Part shown: piece by piece, positions 15,301-30,300 of the stretch
Position numbering within the stretch: position 1 is the first letter of the stretch
Layout: each line of letters begins with the position of its first letter
Assembly (NCBI RefSeq): GCF_022682495.2
Contig: NC_071399.1
Span: forward strand, 11,761,342-11,825,341
Origin: Desmodus rotundus
Lineage: Eukaryota > Chordata > Mammalia > Chiroptera > Phyllostomidae
Direction of reading: 5' to 3'
DNA length: 64,000 nucleotides
Translations under genes and position numbers: made by a program
The notes under the pieces: generated by a model
Seen by the model: the letters and a program-made list of their open reading frames with translations, nothing else
What the model was told of the DNA's origin: nothing
Database searches by the model: none

Positions 15301-18300
15301 AAAGATAAAAAATTTGAGTAAAATGGCAACAACTGAATCTAAAAAACAAAATAAACGGAACAGAAATAGACTCAGGTAAGAGAATATTTTAATGGTTACA
15401 AGATGGAACCATTGAGGGAATGGGTGAAAAAGGCTAAGAGATTAGGAAGCACAAATTGGTCGTTACAGAATAGTCAGAGGGGATGTAAAGTACAACAGAG
15501 GGAATACGGTCAGTAATACTCTAGTAACTACGCATGGTGCCAGATGACTGCAACATTTATCGGGATGATCAGTTAGTAAGTTACCTAATGTCTAATCACC
15601 GGGGGGTACACCGGAAACTAATACAATAATGTATGTCAACTGTAATTGAAAAAGGAGAATGATTTCAGAATGAAAAAACAGTAATAAAAAGTTTCTTTCT
15701 GAATTAAGTTAACAATAAAAAGTCTGTACTTTTCCTAGTTGGCTATCAAAATCATTTTATGGGTTAATGATGTTATTTATCTAGCTATAAATATGCTTAA
15801 AGAATGACTAACCTGATCCAATACAACTTGTGTGTGACACTGAGTGAAAATTATATTTGGTCAGATTAGCATATTAAAAAATAATAGAGGTAACAGGTAA
15901 AGAAATCATGAGATTCATACTACGTATCCCTACAACTTTCTTGGCTAAAGTTGTTTTTCTAATCAAATAGTACGCAACATTACTTGGGGATAGGCCTTAG
16001 GAACTCATCCCGATCAGGAGCTCCGAATCAGGTCAGGGCACCATCACTTTACAACAACTGTTCTGTAGTAGTCAGCTGTTAGTCCTACACCGTGAACTTA
16101 AAGACGCTGTATGGGTCAGGTCTCACCCTTTCGAAATGGCCTCACCCTCACAGGACACTGATCAAAATGCTGAACTGCTCTTGTGCCAGCGTTAGCAGCA
16201 GGCGCATGCCAGAGAGACATCTGGTGAGATGTCAAGCCAAACAATCACAAAAACCCTCCCTGCATTTTCACAACATATAATCAAATGTAATCACGAAAGA
16301 GATTAATGTGAACTACTTGGGGCAAAATGAATTATGTTAGTGATTGAGTTACCTTTGTTTCTCTGCTCCAATAGAAGAACTACTTTCAAAAGGTTTTGGA
16401 AAAGCCATATATTCTGTTTTCCCAGAAGAATTCTGGGCTAATGGTTGCTGCTGTTCAGTGGATGTAGAAACATTCTGAGAAAAATCTCCAAAATTAGAAG
16501 GAAATAAAGGGCTGAAATTCATACCTAGTAAGTAAAAGCAATGCGTAAGACAACAATAAAGCATCTTTAGTCTTACTGTGAAATCAAGACAAGTTTTAAT
16601 TAAATGTGCCATTCATATCCATCAAAACAAAAAATTGTTAATTAAAATAAACTAACACATTTATTAAATCACTGTTTACAGCATCAGTGATACAACAGTA
16701 AATTATGATCCCATCCCCTGAAAAGCTAAGAGTTAGAAAAAATAGTACCTAACACCAAATTATTACAGCGTGTCAGACTCTACTGTAGACACTTTACATG
16801 TTATTTTGTTTAATGCTTAAAACAACACTACAAACCGTACGTTGTATTCATTTTACCAGTGGGAAAACAGGCTTAGAGAACACAAGTCTAGTAATTGCAA
16901 GAGCAGGTTAGATGTCAGGTCTGCCTGATTGTGAGGCTCATGTTCTTTCCCTCTACTTTAATTGGGGAAGTAGAGTATAATTACTTACTCAATTGCTCTA
17001 TCAGAGATAACTGCATAGGGCTACTAACAACTTAGGGGAGAAAGTAATCAGGGAAAGTGTCACAAAACTGAACTAGTCTGTGAAGAGTGAGCAGTCTTCG
17101 AAAAGGGTTGGCATTGGCAGGAAGCACATTACAGTGAAAAGGAACCACACAGGCAGTTTCTTTTATTATTTGTTACTCAAAAGCCTACTCAATGAACATT
17201 TCCTGCCAATACTGATACACGAGGACTAAAAAGGCTTGTTAAATGTTCCCACACCATTGTTCTTATAATCCTGTTTAGAAAATACACTGTGGTATTTTTA
17301 TTTATTTATATTTATATTCACAAAGCCCTTCCACCAAACCTTTTTCCTCGTATATATACTCTGGCAAACAGCTTCAACTCCTCTCCCTCCATGACTCACC
17401 TCATCTAACTGGTCATGGAGCTACTTAACTTATTCTACCTCCAGAATGTCTTTTGAATTACCTCTCCCTCCTTTCCCCCCTACTGCCAATCCTGTAAGTC
17501 GAGCTTTCATTCTTTCCCTGGTATTACTGCACACAGCCTTCTATTTTATACTCTTAGCTCCTTCTCTCCTTCTCCCCTCAACACCATTACCAGTGTAATC
17601 TTCCTAAAGTACGTATTTCATGACATCTCCCTGCTCAAAACTCTTCAATGGCCCCTCTCATCTCTGTCTAAGCTGTTTCGCATGGCACAAAATGCCTGTA
17701 CTGCTTACCTGGCCACAGGCCTAAACACAAGCCATATTTAAATGACCTCTAAATTCCCCAAGTGATAAACTGTTTTACTGCTTTGTAACTCCAAGTGGTT
17801 CCATTGATTAGAAAGCCCTTTCCCTTATTCCCTGGAAATAAATTGTTCATTTTTTAGCTTCAGTAACACCTTCTTGCTGGGAAAATACGTTTGCCGATGA
17901 CGTCTTACCCCAAGGGAAAACATCCCCCTCACCTCACTTGTACCTACAGCACGGCACTAGGCATTGATTAACATTCTTGGCTTCTACACTAGACTCTTAA
18001 ATTCCTTAAAGAGTTAGTCTCACTCATCTTTGAATCCCAGACATTGATATAGTGTCTGGCTCATAATGCATGCAGAAAAAAAGTCTGAATAAAAGTTTAA
18101 GCTAAATAAAATTAAATGTAACCCTACACTAAACACTCACCTTTAGCTTAGTGGTATATCTCCCTGCCAAGACATGAAGCTCCTCTAGAAGAACATCATG
18201 TTATTCAGCTTTACTCTCTCAATGTTTACACAGTGCCTGGTGTACAGCAGTCACTGGATACATTAATTCCCTTTCTCCTTAATAAATAGTTGTTAAATAA

Positions 18301-21300
18301 TTCAAAGATATAAGACTTAGCAATCACTCATAATTGTTTACTTAATTCCTTAGCAACCATATCAAGCTTAAGTTTTTACTATAAAGAATCAAAGTAGAAA
18401 AGAGTTTGTAACTTTCTTTGCAAACATTTCCTACCACTCTAAAAGAGACTGATAAATACCCATGTAATAGACAAATAATATTCTCAAACACACTGTACTT
18501 ATTTATTTTCCCTTTAGGTTTCCAGTCACCTACCTGGTGCAAATGATGAAAAATTAGTAAACCCAGGTAAGTTAAACAGATTTACAGGCTGTGTTGGAAA
18601 GCTGAACGGACAAAACAAACTGGGAGAAGGAGGGTGTGATGCACTATTGCCTCTTTCCTTGCTTCCAGGTTTTTCTGGATGCTGATTTTGCTGGCGCATA
18701 AGTTCATTTAGCATTTGTTTCAACCTGTAAAAATTTAAGAAGCTGGTGTTTTAAAAATCATGTACATTACATTCAGAAAAAATATATCTAAGAAGTGATT
18801 CAACAGCATGCAGAACAGACTAACTGCTCTGGTAGTTGCTACAACAAATATTTGCTTGTCCTGCAGGCTTAATTCAATACCTTAGCCTTTGGACCTAGAA
18901 CTGCACTTGGCACTTCTATTAGATAGTAGGTATAATGGTAAGAAACACATTTTTTTCTTGTTTACAGCTTTACTGAGGTACAGTTACATGCCATGTAACT
19001 CACCTAGTAGGTGTAAAGTTGAATAGCATAAATTTTTAAAAACAAAAATCAGGCCCACAATATTAAAGGGGAACACTGGACAATCACTGCTTATAAAATT
19101 CTCAGGTGACAGAGAATATCTGAATATGTAATTTGGCTCATGCCCTTTTGCCCCAGAAGATAACTCACTACAGTTTCATTACGTGTAAGAAACTGAGTAC
19201 CTCTGCACATTATTCTGTTGCCACGTCAGCTGAGTGTAGCACTGGTTCAGCTGGTGCATGATGAGGTGCACTTGAGGAGACGCGACATTGCTGGGCATGA
19301 CACTGTAAGGGCCCGTGAGGAGAGTTTGCAGCAGACAAGACAGAGCCTACAGAAAGAAAACCTTCTGTAATATTTACTGAAGACTTGAGAAAAATGTGCA
19401 CTGCTTTTAAAACAAGGTAAAAAAAGTTACTTTCGTAGTAAATTTTACCTGTTGGTCTTGCATCAAAGTCTGACAAATACTGACACTGAAATCAAGTTGT
19501 TTCTTCAGCTGATTAATTTGTTCTTGCCATTGTTCTTTCTCCTCTACATACGAGAGTTCTGACACCCAACGGAGGTTTTCCTGACGCTGCATGCTGATAT
19601 TCTGTTGTCTTGTCTTGGCTAATGGACGGTAATTTCCATCTGCTGAAAAAGGGCGATTGTTCTTCCACCTAACAACAAATTTAAAACATTAAGTCATTAC
19701 ATGTAATTATTTGGTTTTTAAAATCCAGCAACAAACCACAGGCCAGTATCTCTTTTTAAGTTCAAAGAACTCAAAAAGCAGGGAAAATAAAAGGCATAAA
19801 GATCCTAGGGTTTTAGCCTTAAACAATTATCATTTCTTATTCTTTTCCAGTTTTTTTATTTATGTTTTACACAGAAGTGTCCATATAATTCTGTATACTG
19901 CAACATGAAAATATTATTATCAAGCATTTTTCCATTCTTCATGCTTTAAGCTTACTCACATGGTATCATCAAGTGGAACTACTTCACCATCTTTTATTCA
20001 TGAAACATTTTTCACTTATAAATAATAATGTAATAAATATCTTTGTTGACCTTTTTCACGATATACAATTTAAAAATTTTTGCTGAACTATCCAAAACAG
20101 GAACAAAGATCAAAGCTTATGAATCTTGATCCAGTTTAGCTGAGATGTATCTTGGCAACACTCTTGTGGTATAATAAAAAATATATTTGGAAAGGGGAAG
20201 GGATTAAGCAAAAACAAACAAACCTCACAAACAACAGCGTGATTACCACAGAAAAAGAGGGTTTGGGGAGGGAGGGGGATAAATGGGGATGGCAGGAGAC
20301 TTGACTTGGTGTGGTGAACAAACAACACAATATACAGATGATGTATTTATAGAGCTGTACACCTGAAACCTACATAATTTTATTAATCAATGTCATCCCA
20401 ATACATTTTTAAAATGTACGTCTTTGTGTACTTGGTCTTTGTCCCAGGTTTCCAGCAGAGCTCTTGAAACTCTACGTATCTTCAAGTATCTGTTGTTATT
20501 CATAAAGAGCCCCTTTCAACCATATCTGAGTTTATGTTAATGACTCTTGGCAGGCCATACAAAGCTGTATGATGGGGGCTGGACTCCAGAAAACCCAGCC
20601 TGGTGATTAGAGGAGTTGGAACTTTTAGCCCCATTCCCCAAACTCCAAGGATGGTAGAGAAGGGGCCTGAGATTAAACTGAACTGCCTACGGCCAATAAT
20701 TTAATCAGCTGTGCCCATGTAACAAAACCTCCATAAAACTGCTACACAAGGCAGTTGTTAGGGAGCTTCTGGGATGGTGAACACACTGGAGTGCAGGAGG
20801 TGGTGCTCCCGGAGAGGGCATGCAAGCTCCACAACCCCAAACCTTGCCCTATGTGTCTCTTCCATTTGGCGATTCCTGAGTTGTATCTTTTATAATAAAC
20901 CAGTAAATGTAAGCGTTTTCCTGAGTTCCGTGAGTTGTTTTAACAAATTGTGAAGCCTGAAGAAGGCTTATGGGAACCCCCCATCAATTTATGGGAAATT
21001 ACTAGCCATGTCAGACAGAAGTGTGGGTTCCTTGGAGACTCGGGGCTTATGACTGGCATCTGAAGTGATAGCAGTCCTGTGGGTCTGAGCCCCTTAACTA
21101 TACTGTAGAACACCCCATTGTTTCTGGGAATCAAAAACTGTTTGGTATCAGATAAACCTAAGACTCTTCAAATCAAGTAAAAAATTAAAACAGTGAAACT
21201 AACCTATTTTTAGTTTCCTTTGCATTGTAAGAGTTATGATTCATGCTGTTAGGAGGATACACTGAAAAGTTATCATTGGAACTGGAATCTTGTTCTTCTT

Positions 21301-24300
21301 CTTCCTCTTCATCTGTCCGAACAACTCCTTCAGAAAGGTAGCCATCTTCATCTCCTTCTTCATCCAGTGCACACTGGGTAGAACCGCCCCAAGTTGCCAT
21401 TGTTCTAGAGATTGAGACAAAAACCAAGAGATCATTCTGGAGATGAACTAAATACTTTACCACCTACTATGTGCCAGACATGTACCAAATACATATGTGT
21501 ACGTGTATGGGTGTATGTGTATATAAAATTCCATCTCGTCTTAAAAAAATTTATTTGTTCATTTATTATTTTTTAAGAGAAAGGGAGAGAAAGAAACATC
21601 GATTTGTTGTTTCACTTATTTATGCACTCACTGGTTGATTCTTCTATGTTGCCCTGACCAGGGATCAAATCTGCACCCTTGGTGTATCCAGATGATGCTA
21701 TAACCAACTGAGCTACCCGGACAGGGCAAAATTTCATTTAATCTTAGTAACTACAAGACGGGTAGTACTCTCCCCACTGCTGCTTTATAAAATATATTTA
21801 CTCTGCCTTCCACAGAACAATTCTTCTAATAAATTAAAATAATCACATACCCCTGGAATTTTTTTCCTAAATAAATCCCCCCTTGACTTTCCTTTCTTTG
21901 AATAACAATTTTCTAGATCAGAGCTGTCCAATAGCACTTTCTGCAATGGTAATCTCTTTCTGTGCTATCCAACATAGTAGTCACTAGGTAAATATGACCA
22001 AAGAATACTTAAAATATGACTGGTGTGATTCAGAAAATAAATTCTAATTTTATTTAATTTTAACTTAGTTACTTCTGTCTAGTGATAAACTAGATGCTTC
22101 TCAAAACCATCCAAAGAACTCAAAGTACAAATGTGTGGTAGTCAGAACAAAATAAAATACTATAGATACAGTCTAATCACTAAATACCTATGGGGACTCC
22201 AAGAACAGGACAGGTTTTTCTAAGAAGAGTGAGGCTTCGTGCAATGTACCAGAAATGCCATCTGAAAATATCAAAATGTAAAGCCAAGACAAATTTGGAT
22301 TTCAGAATTTTAGATATGAATACTACTATATAGATAATGAACTGATCACAAAGAAGTCTTTTAGAAATATTCTGGATGTGAAAATTTCCAACTCAATTTC
22401 TAGAAACTTACAAGTAGCAGATGCTCAATTTAAGTAAAAAAGTGGTTATTTCTGGCCTGATACAACAGCATTACAAAGTATCAAAAATTTTCTTTTCATA
22501 AGCTTAAAACTTAACTATAAAAATCTGTATCATCATTTGACCAAGTGTCTTAGTAATTAAAAAAAAAAAAAAGAAAGATGATGCTATGAGAAGTCTGAAC
22601 AGAAAGTAGCTCAACTGAGTGACAGCGAGTCACAAAGGTGATGCTTAAGTACCACTCTCATTGACCCAGACTTGCGCTGTGATGAAGAGGGGAAAAAGCC
22701 TGCCCGTCCTACATGCCTCAGGCAGGCGATGATAGGAACACTGTTTACACAACTCTCTTACTTTTCTGTTCTGCTTTGTTGAGGAGTACACAGGTTCTCA
22801 GATCCATCGCTTCTCAAGGAAGCAGCCACTGGAGATGCAGTTTCAGCCAGACCTTGCCTCCTCTGATGTTCAGCCATCAGAGCTTCAAGCTGCTTTCTTC
22901 TCTGTCGCAGCTCTTCCCTTAAAATTTCATGTCTTCGCATTTCTGACCAAAGCTATTCATTAAAAAATCAGTGTCAAGTTAGTGTAAATATTTGGATTTG
23001 TTTTCCCCTTAGAGTACAACCAGCTAATTTGTCAATACCAACAAATATTTCTAATCTCATTCTATCCTTTTTATACTGAGATATCCATTAAGGTTAAAAT
23101 AGTATTTTAATGATGAACATGAAAATATAAGACAATCATTAATTCTTAATGAAAACAAGTAGCACCCACACACCAACTATTTAGAGAAAGTTATGTTGTT
23201 CCTACAAATCACATATAAATAAAATAAAATACCAAAGGATAGGTTTTTTTTAACTGAAACCATTACTATTTGCTGCACCTATCCTTTACATATAATTATG
23301 CTAAATATTTGCTAATAAAGATCAAGACTATTCTGAAGAGATCCCAACTTAATTACATTTTGAAAAAAGTATTTCTTCCCCCAACTGAAAGACACGAGAC
23401 AGGATACATTTAAAAACATGTTTCACAGAATACTCAGTTTCCCTTCTTAAGATGTGACTTACACAGTATAGGAAATAGTCAAAAATGCCGTAACAACTGT
23501 GTGTCAGATGGTACTAGACTTATCAGGGTGATCACTTCGTAAGGTATATAAATGTCTAATAAATTATCTTGTACACTTGAAACTAATATAATGTTGTATG
23601 TCAACTATAACGGAAAAATAAATTTTAAAACAAGCTGTGGCTTAAGACTCAAGAACAACAGGGTGCAATATACAATACCTCATTATCTACTACTGAAGAA
23701 ACTTCAGGCTCAAAAACAGATTTGCTTGTATTGGTTTCATTTTCATTAACAGTTGGGGTTGAAGTGACAGCTGGCATATATTTTTTTGTGGGACAATTAC
23801 CCGCACTAGTAGCTGACAGCTTAAAAAAAAGGATTAGTAAAAATTATGAGGAATTAAAGCACTTACGTTAATTTCATAAAAGCAGTTATTTTACTACTCT
23901 TCTAGGGTTCTAGTAATGTGTTTTATTTATTACCAGACCTCAATTGCTATCATGATTCAAAGAAAATCAGATATAATAAAATAAAGATGAAAACACAGGC
24001 TAAAGTTGATGAGTAGTAATCAACCTTCAGGAACAAGAGAGACAAGAGGAATAAAATGTTACTGTGTAAAATTTCATATACTCAACCCAACTCAGGTATT
24101 TATTCCTCTGGACATTGTTTAGATTGGGGACAAGGGAAAAAGGGTTAGATAAAGTAGAAAAGGTTAAGGGTCTAGAAAATAAATATCTACATTAGAAATA
24201 TTATTCGTTGTGTTTCCCTTTCTTTGAAAATAAAACTTGACTGAAGAATAAACCTAACCAATAAATTTTAGGAAAAAGGGGTCTCAAAAAGAATTAGCAT

Positions 24301-27300
24301 TCCCTTCCCATATTAACCCTGCCCGATTATCTGACATGGTCAAAGATTGTTCATTCTCTATCAGTCTCAAAGACCAATGCATAGGGTACTACAAATAAAC
24401 AAAAGTATGTAAAGTTAGCACTCGATCTACAAATAAAATATTTTAATTAATTTCCTTAGATAAATCATGATGGCTTATGAGTTTTTAAATAATTTTTTAG
24501 GCCAGTACAAGATGGAAATGCTAGTCCCTGAACTATACAATGCAGAAACCAGAATACTTTAATAGTTATATACTCATGTTCTGAATCTACAGCTAGCTAA
24601 CCCATCAAGTGAAAGAATGGAAATAATCATTCAATTACTATGTGGTATCTTTCTGTGTAAATGTATATCCCTTACCCATTTCACTAGTTCATCCATTTCA
24701 TTGATCATAAAATTAACAGATATAAATCTGTCATTTTAGTACTAGAAAGGGTACTTTTAACTGACATCCAGTTTTAGACATCTTTTTTCAGACATGTGGT
24801 AAGAAAGAAGTTTCCTACTTACCTGTAGGTCAGGACATGCCTTTTGCAATGCTTGAATTTTCTCTTGAATCTTAATCAGTTTCTTTCTTTCTTCCTGCAG
24901 TTGTTTGAGCTCTCTCTGTTGCTGCTGTAGTTTAGCCTCATAAAATTTCTCTCTATAATTAAATTGACATTGTATTTGTGGACTCCAGTACATCTGATGA
25001 TAGCATTAAGCACGATGTAATACAGTACACCTAGCGAAGTACTTTGTCTACAAAGGCACTAAGTTTTTATGAAATGAAGGCTATCAGCTTAACGTACCTT
25101 GCCTTTTCATTTACTCCAGTGTCTTTCTGTGTTTTATTGGCATTTCCTCTAGTGTTATTCGCATTCTGTTTGGTGTCCTCTTCTGCTGGGTAGAAATCAT
25201 CCAAATTTGAAGTACTGGCAGAGATAGCTCCTTGATCTACTGCATCATCATCCTAAAATCACATCATCATATTAAAATAATCTTGATATACCCAATTCAT
25301 ACCTTAGTAAATACCACTAGTCTGTCAAAGTTACGTAACGAAAATTAGAGAGGTAGAGATTTTTAGAGAACACTGAAGTTTATTCTCTACCAATGGAAAT
25401 AAGTATTAAAAGCAGAAATAGTACATTTAAAACTTAAGCTGCCTACTATCCAGTAATGATAAACATTAAGCTGACTTTTCTTATCTTGAGCAGGTACTGA
25501 GCTACGAAAGAAAAAAACATGAGGATAAAAGACAAACTATTGGAGCTGGAAGCTCTTGCTATTAGATATATCTTAAGATTTAACTTTTACACGAACAATT
25601 TCAAATAATCAATGTCTACTGTCACTTGCTTACTTAAAATTTTCCATTTCCTCATTGTATTTAGTTTGCCAAATGCCAATGGCTCACAATACAAAAAATA
25701 ATAAAATAATAACACCTCAAATCTGCAGTAACTACTGGAAATACAACTAAAGTTCTTACCTTCCTAACAGTATATTCACACCCTTTATTGAAATCAATGT
25801 ACTTCTTAAAATAGGAGGTTTAGGATGAACTACTTTATTTTCTTAAAAATATTTAACTATATATTTTATATTTACTCATGCTTTCTCTAATGTCCTCAAC
25901 TAAAACTTTAACTGTTGGAAATCACTCTAATAAAACCTTAAAGAATTAGTGATTACTCAGTTATGAAACCAACTCATCAATTTTAAGTTTATAGAGAGTG
26001 TTTCTCTGGTCTTCACAATCTAAAGACCTAAATTCATTACTAGTATGGAGAAGATAAGAAAGTAACTGGGATGGGTCTCGGAAAAGTAACGAAGTTAAAT
26101 CTTAAGGCATTTTCATATAATAAAAAGTGGAAAAATTAAACTAAGATACAAAACACTGCATGTTGTTTCAGATGACAGTATGAGGATGTCTGAACAACTG
26201 ACATGATAGAGCTCCAGCACTAAAACAAAGTAATTGACAAAAAAACCTACTGTATTCTAAGACACATACAGTTTCATAAGGGCCATGTAAGTTGTCCAAG
26301 CTAATCTAATCAACAAGAGGAATAAAAGCTTATATGATCATACCTATATAACTACAGACCTTCTTCTGAGTCTCTTGGGAAAGAGAATATTAGAAAAATG
26401 TAAGAACACAATAATTACCCTTAGTAAAGTAAGTAAAACTCATCCAGCATTTTTTCAATACTTCTCTTTGAAAGGCTTTAAAAAAAATTTTATTGATTGA
26501 TTTGGGGGGGGCGGGGGAGAGAGAGAGTGGGAGGGAGAGAGAGAAACACTGACTTGTTGTTCCACTTATTGATGCATTCATTGGTTGGTTCTTGTGCATG
26601 CCCTTGACTGGGGATTGAACCTGCAACCTTGGCATGTCAGGACAATACTCCAACCAACTGAGCTACCCAGCCAGTGCTCAATAACTCTTTCAGAAGGAGA
26701 CTCCTTAATCCCTCTGGGTTGCAGTTTCCTCATTTCTCATGTACATATTTTAGGTCTTAGAAACTCGCTAAAGCAAAAGGTCTCCATTCAATATAATCCT
26801 GAAATTATGCTGATTCATCTATAAGCCACTAAATTATTTATCATTTCTAATCTATTATTGCCACTTTGGGTTGTGTATCTGAAAGAACCTTAAAAATCAA
26901 GTAGAAAGCAATTAACAAGTACAATGTTCAAGATTGCACAACCTATTATTGTATTTGCTTTAGCAGCTGTTTTAATTTTTTCAAATCATAATACCATCAT
27001 ATAATCAAAGTTCAGAAAGTAACAAAGACATTTAGAAAAGCCTCCTTTCCATCCCTTTCCCCCAACTGAATCCATTCTCCATAGGTAACCAATGTTATCA
27101 TTTTATACATCCTACAGATATACTTTGAATATGTAAGCAAAAATATTTATGAGTGTATACACACACCTATATGTGTTTGTATACATGTGTTTCTACAAAA
27201 GTCTTTCTTCTATATATATGGTAGGGAAAACTTGGAAAAAGCCAAAAACCAATTCCAGTAGTGGTTAAACAAGCTCCAATGTAATCAAGGAAATGGGAAA

Positions 27301-30300
27301 ATGGACTCATACATCAATGCTTAGATACCATTTAACACAGTCATTCTAGAGAGCAGGAAGGCAGTGTCCACTAATATTAAAATGTGCATAAACTCTAACA
27401 TAGCAATTCTACTTCTTCATAACTGCTCTTGAAAAACACAAATGCACGAAGAGGGTTGTGCAAAAACATTCACGGAAACATTCCAAGTAGTGAAAAGCTG
27501 GAAACAATTATATATATCAACAGGATGTCAGATTAACTAAATGAAGGTGTGTTGATACTACAGAAAACTATGCAAGACTTGTATTTAATATATACACACA
27601 AACACATATGTATATATGAAATGCTGCTTATATTTTATAATTATTTATCTATATAATATTTTGTAACTACTTAGCTATAATTATATAGAACTATATATAC
27701 TGATAGGAAAAGTTCTCCAAGACATTGTGGAGTGGAAGAAAAAGGTAAGCTGTAAAATAATACTTGCATGTGGAATCTAAAAAACAAAATAAATAAACAA
27801 AACTGAAAACAAAGTCACAGAGAGAATAAACAGATAGTTACCAGATGGGAGGGGAGGTTGGAGCCATAGATAAAAAAGGTGAAAGGAATTAAGAAGTGCA
27901 GATTGGCAGTTACAAAAACAGTCATGGGGATATAAAGTATAGCATAGGGAATACGGTCAATAATATTTTAACAATTATGTATGGTGTTAGATGTGTACTA
28001 GACTTACTGAGGTGATCACTTCATAAAATATGTAAATGTCTAATCACTATGTTGTACACCTAAAACTAATGTAATATTGTATGTTAACTATAATTGAAAA
28101 ATAAATTTAAAAAGTAATTTAAAGACTGGGGTCTCCAGCAAAATACAAATGTGTTTGTAATAAAGTTACATGGGAACACAGCCATGCTCATTTGTTTATA
28201 TAACATTTATGACTGCTTGGAATACTACTTGTGACGGAGCCTGTATAGTCCACAAAACCACAAATACTTACTAACTTGCCCTCCATAAAGAAGTCTGCTC
28301 ACCTCTGATATATGGCATGTAAAGTGCTAAGCATTTTAATGCATAAACCTGGCATATAGCAAGAACTCAATACATAAACATGTACTAGTATAATTTACCA
28401 ATATAACTATCAAAATACATAAATTTTACCTTATAAGACTGGTCTATTTAACAAGTAGCTTTTTAAAAAAACAAGCAGTACTTACCTGTACCATGGCAAC
28501 AAGATCTTGTAACTGCCTAAGTTTCTGTTTTGCAACCATAAGTCTATTAATCTTCTGTTCAAATTCAGCATCTTCTGGAGCCTCGTCAACCACACTGCTC
28601 CTATGACTAGATAATGAAGCTCCGCTGGCTCCTTCATCTTCTGCTTCCTCCTCCTCATCATCATCATCGTCACCTTGTGCAGCATGAATCCCCTGTTCTC
28701 CTTCTCTATTATATCGGCAATCTGCTAAAAACAGACATCACTGAAACCCGTAATTTAATAAGAGTACTAATGAAAGAACATCCGTTTCCCAAGAACAATA
28801 TGGCAATAATTTCTGGGAATAGAGTCAATCATACCTAAAGAAGGAGGCATGTTTAAAGCTCTTATGTTGGCAGCAGATCTGTTGTTAATCTCACAATTAG
28901 AATTAACTGATCTGCCATCTCGATTATTAGAAACACACTGTGCATTAGAAATACTATTTACTTCATTCCTGGTGGCAGCTACTTGTGGATTCCTAAAAGA
29001 AAGAAAACAGCTTAAAGTTATTTAAGATAAAAAAATAAAAACCATAATAATCAAAGGTTTAGATCTGCTGATAAAAATAATTCCAAACTATAAACATCAT
29101 TGGCTATTCCCCATTTAAATTCATGCTGCGAATAACTGGCTTGCTTTTCATTAACTTCTGCTATTTAGAAATTTAAGAAAACATCAATCAAAATTATACA
29201 TAGAGGTAGGAAGACGTTAAGTTAGATACTTATGATTTACTTGCATTTGGATCTAAAAGACAGCAAATTTACTAAACTATTCGATACTATATTCAAAACT
29301 TTATTTTTTTAAATTGATTTTGAGAGAGGAGAAGGGAGGGAGAAAGAGAAGGAGAGAAACATTGTTGTGCGAGAGATACGTTGATTGGTTGCCTATCACA
29401 CGCCCCTATCTGGGGACCTGGCCCGCAACCCAGGCATGTGCCCTAACTGGGAATATTGAACCAGTGATCTTTTGGTTTGCAGGCTGGCACTCAATCCACT
29501 GAGCGACACCAGCCACGGCCTTTTTTTTTTAATAAGGCAGAGCATTAAAAATACACTGAGCATAATAGTAGACTAACAGGAGAAAAGTTTAAACAGAACA
29601 CAAACAGCATTCAACTGAAGTTCCTCTGGTTCTGTATTAAAAGTATTAAGTTAAGATAAATGTTGGAAAAATAAACTTAAGTTCTTACAGAATGTTAGTA
29701 ACAGGTTCAGAAGTTTCATGCTCAGAATCATATTCTGACTCTTCAGTTTCATCTTTCGTGTTTTCATTTACAGCATCTGTCATCATATCTGATGTCTGTT
29801 CATAATAATGAACTAATTCTCTTAGTTCATTCAACCTCTTTCGAACTTCATTTAACTTCCTGTAAACAGCAGAGTAAAGCATGCATTATTTCCATATAAT
29901 TGCAGCCAGCACAAACAAAACTTCAGCCTAGTCAGTAATACAGGGGATATGACTATAAAGAATTTAATTTCAAGTACCACTTACTCAAAATCTCATCACT
30001 TTATTTTTTTTTCCACGTTGTATTAGGGACAAAAGCATAAGAGAAAGTTCCAAGCGTTCACTTTAAGCAGGCATAAATGTTAACAGCTTAGAACACAATA
30101 TCAAAAATATTCCTAAGTTTCTTAATACATATCAAAAATGAGAAGTACAAAATACTCAATTTGAATACTAGCTCTCAGGCAAATCAGGTATGTAGCCATT
30201 ATTGGGCATTTGTAGATGGTTCCTGATTTGTCTGTAACAGACAAGGATCTATAAATTTATAATATGTTTATCAAAGATGACAAAGTTTAAGTTTCATTAA

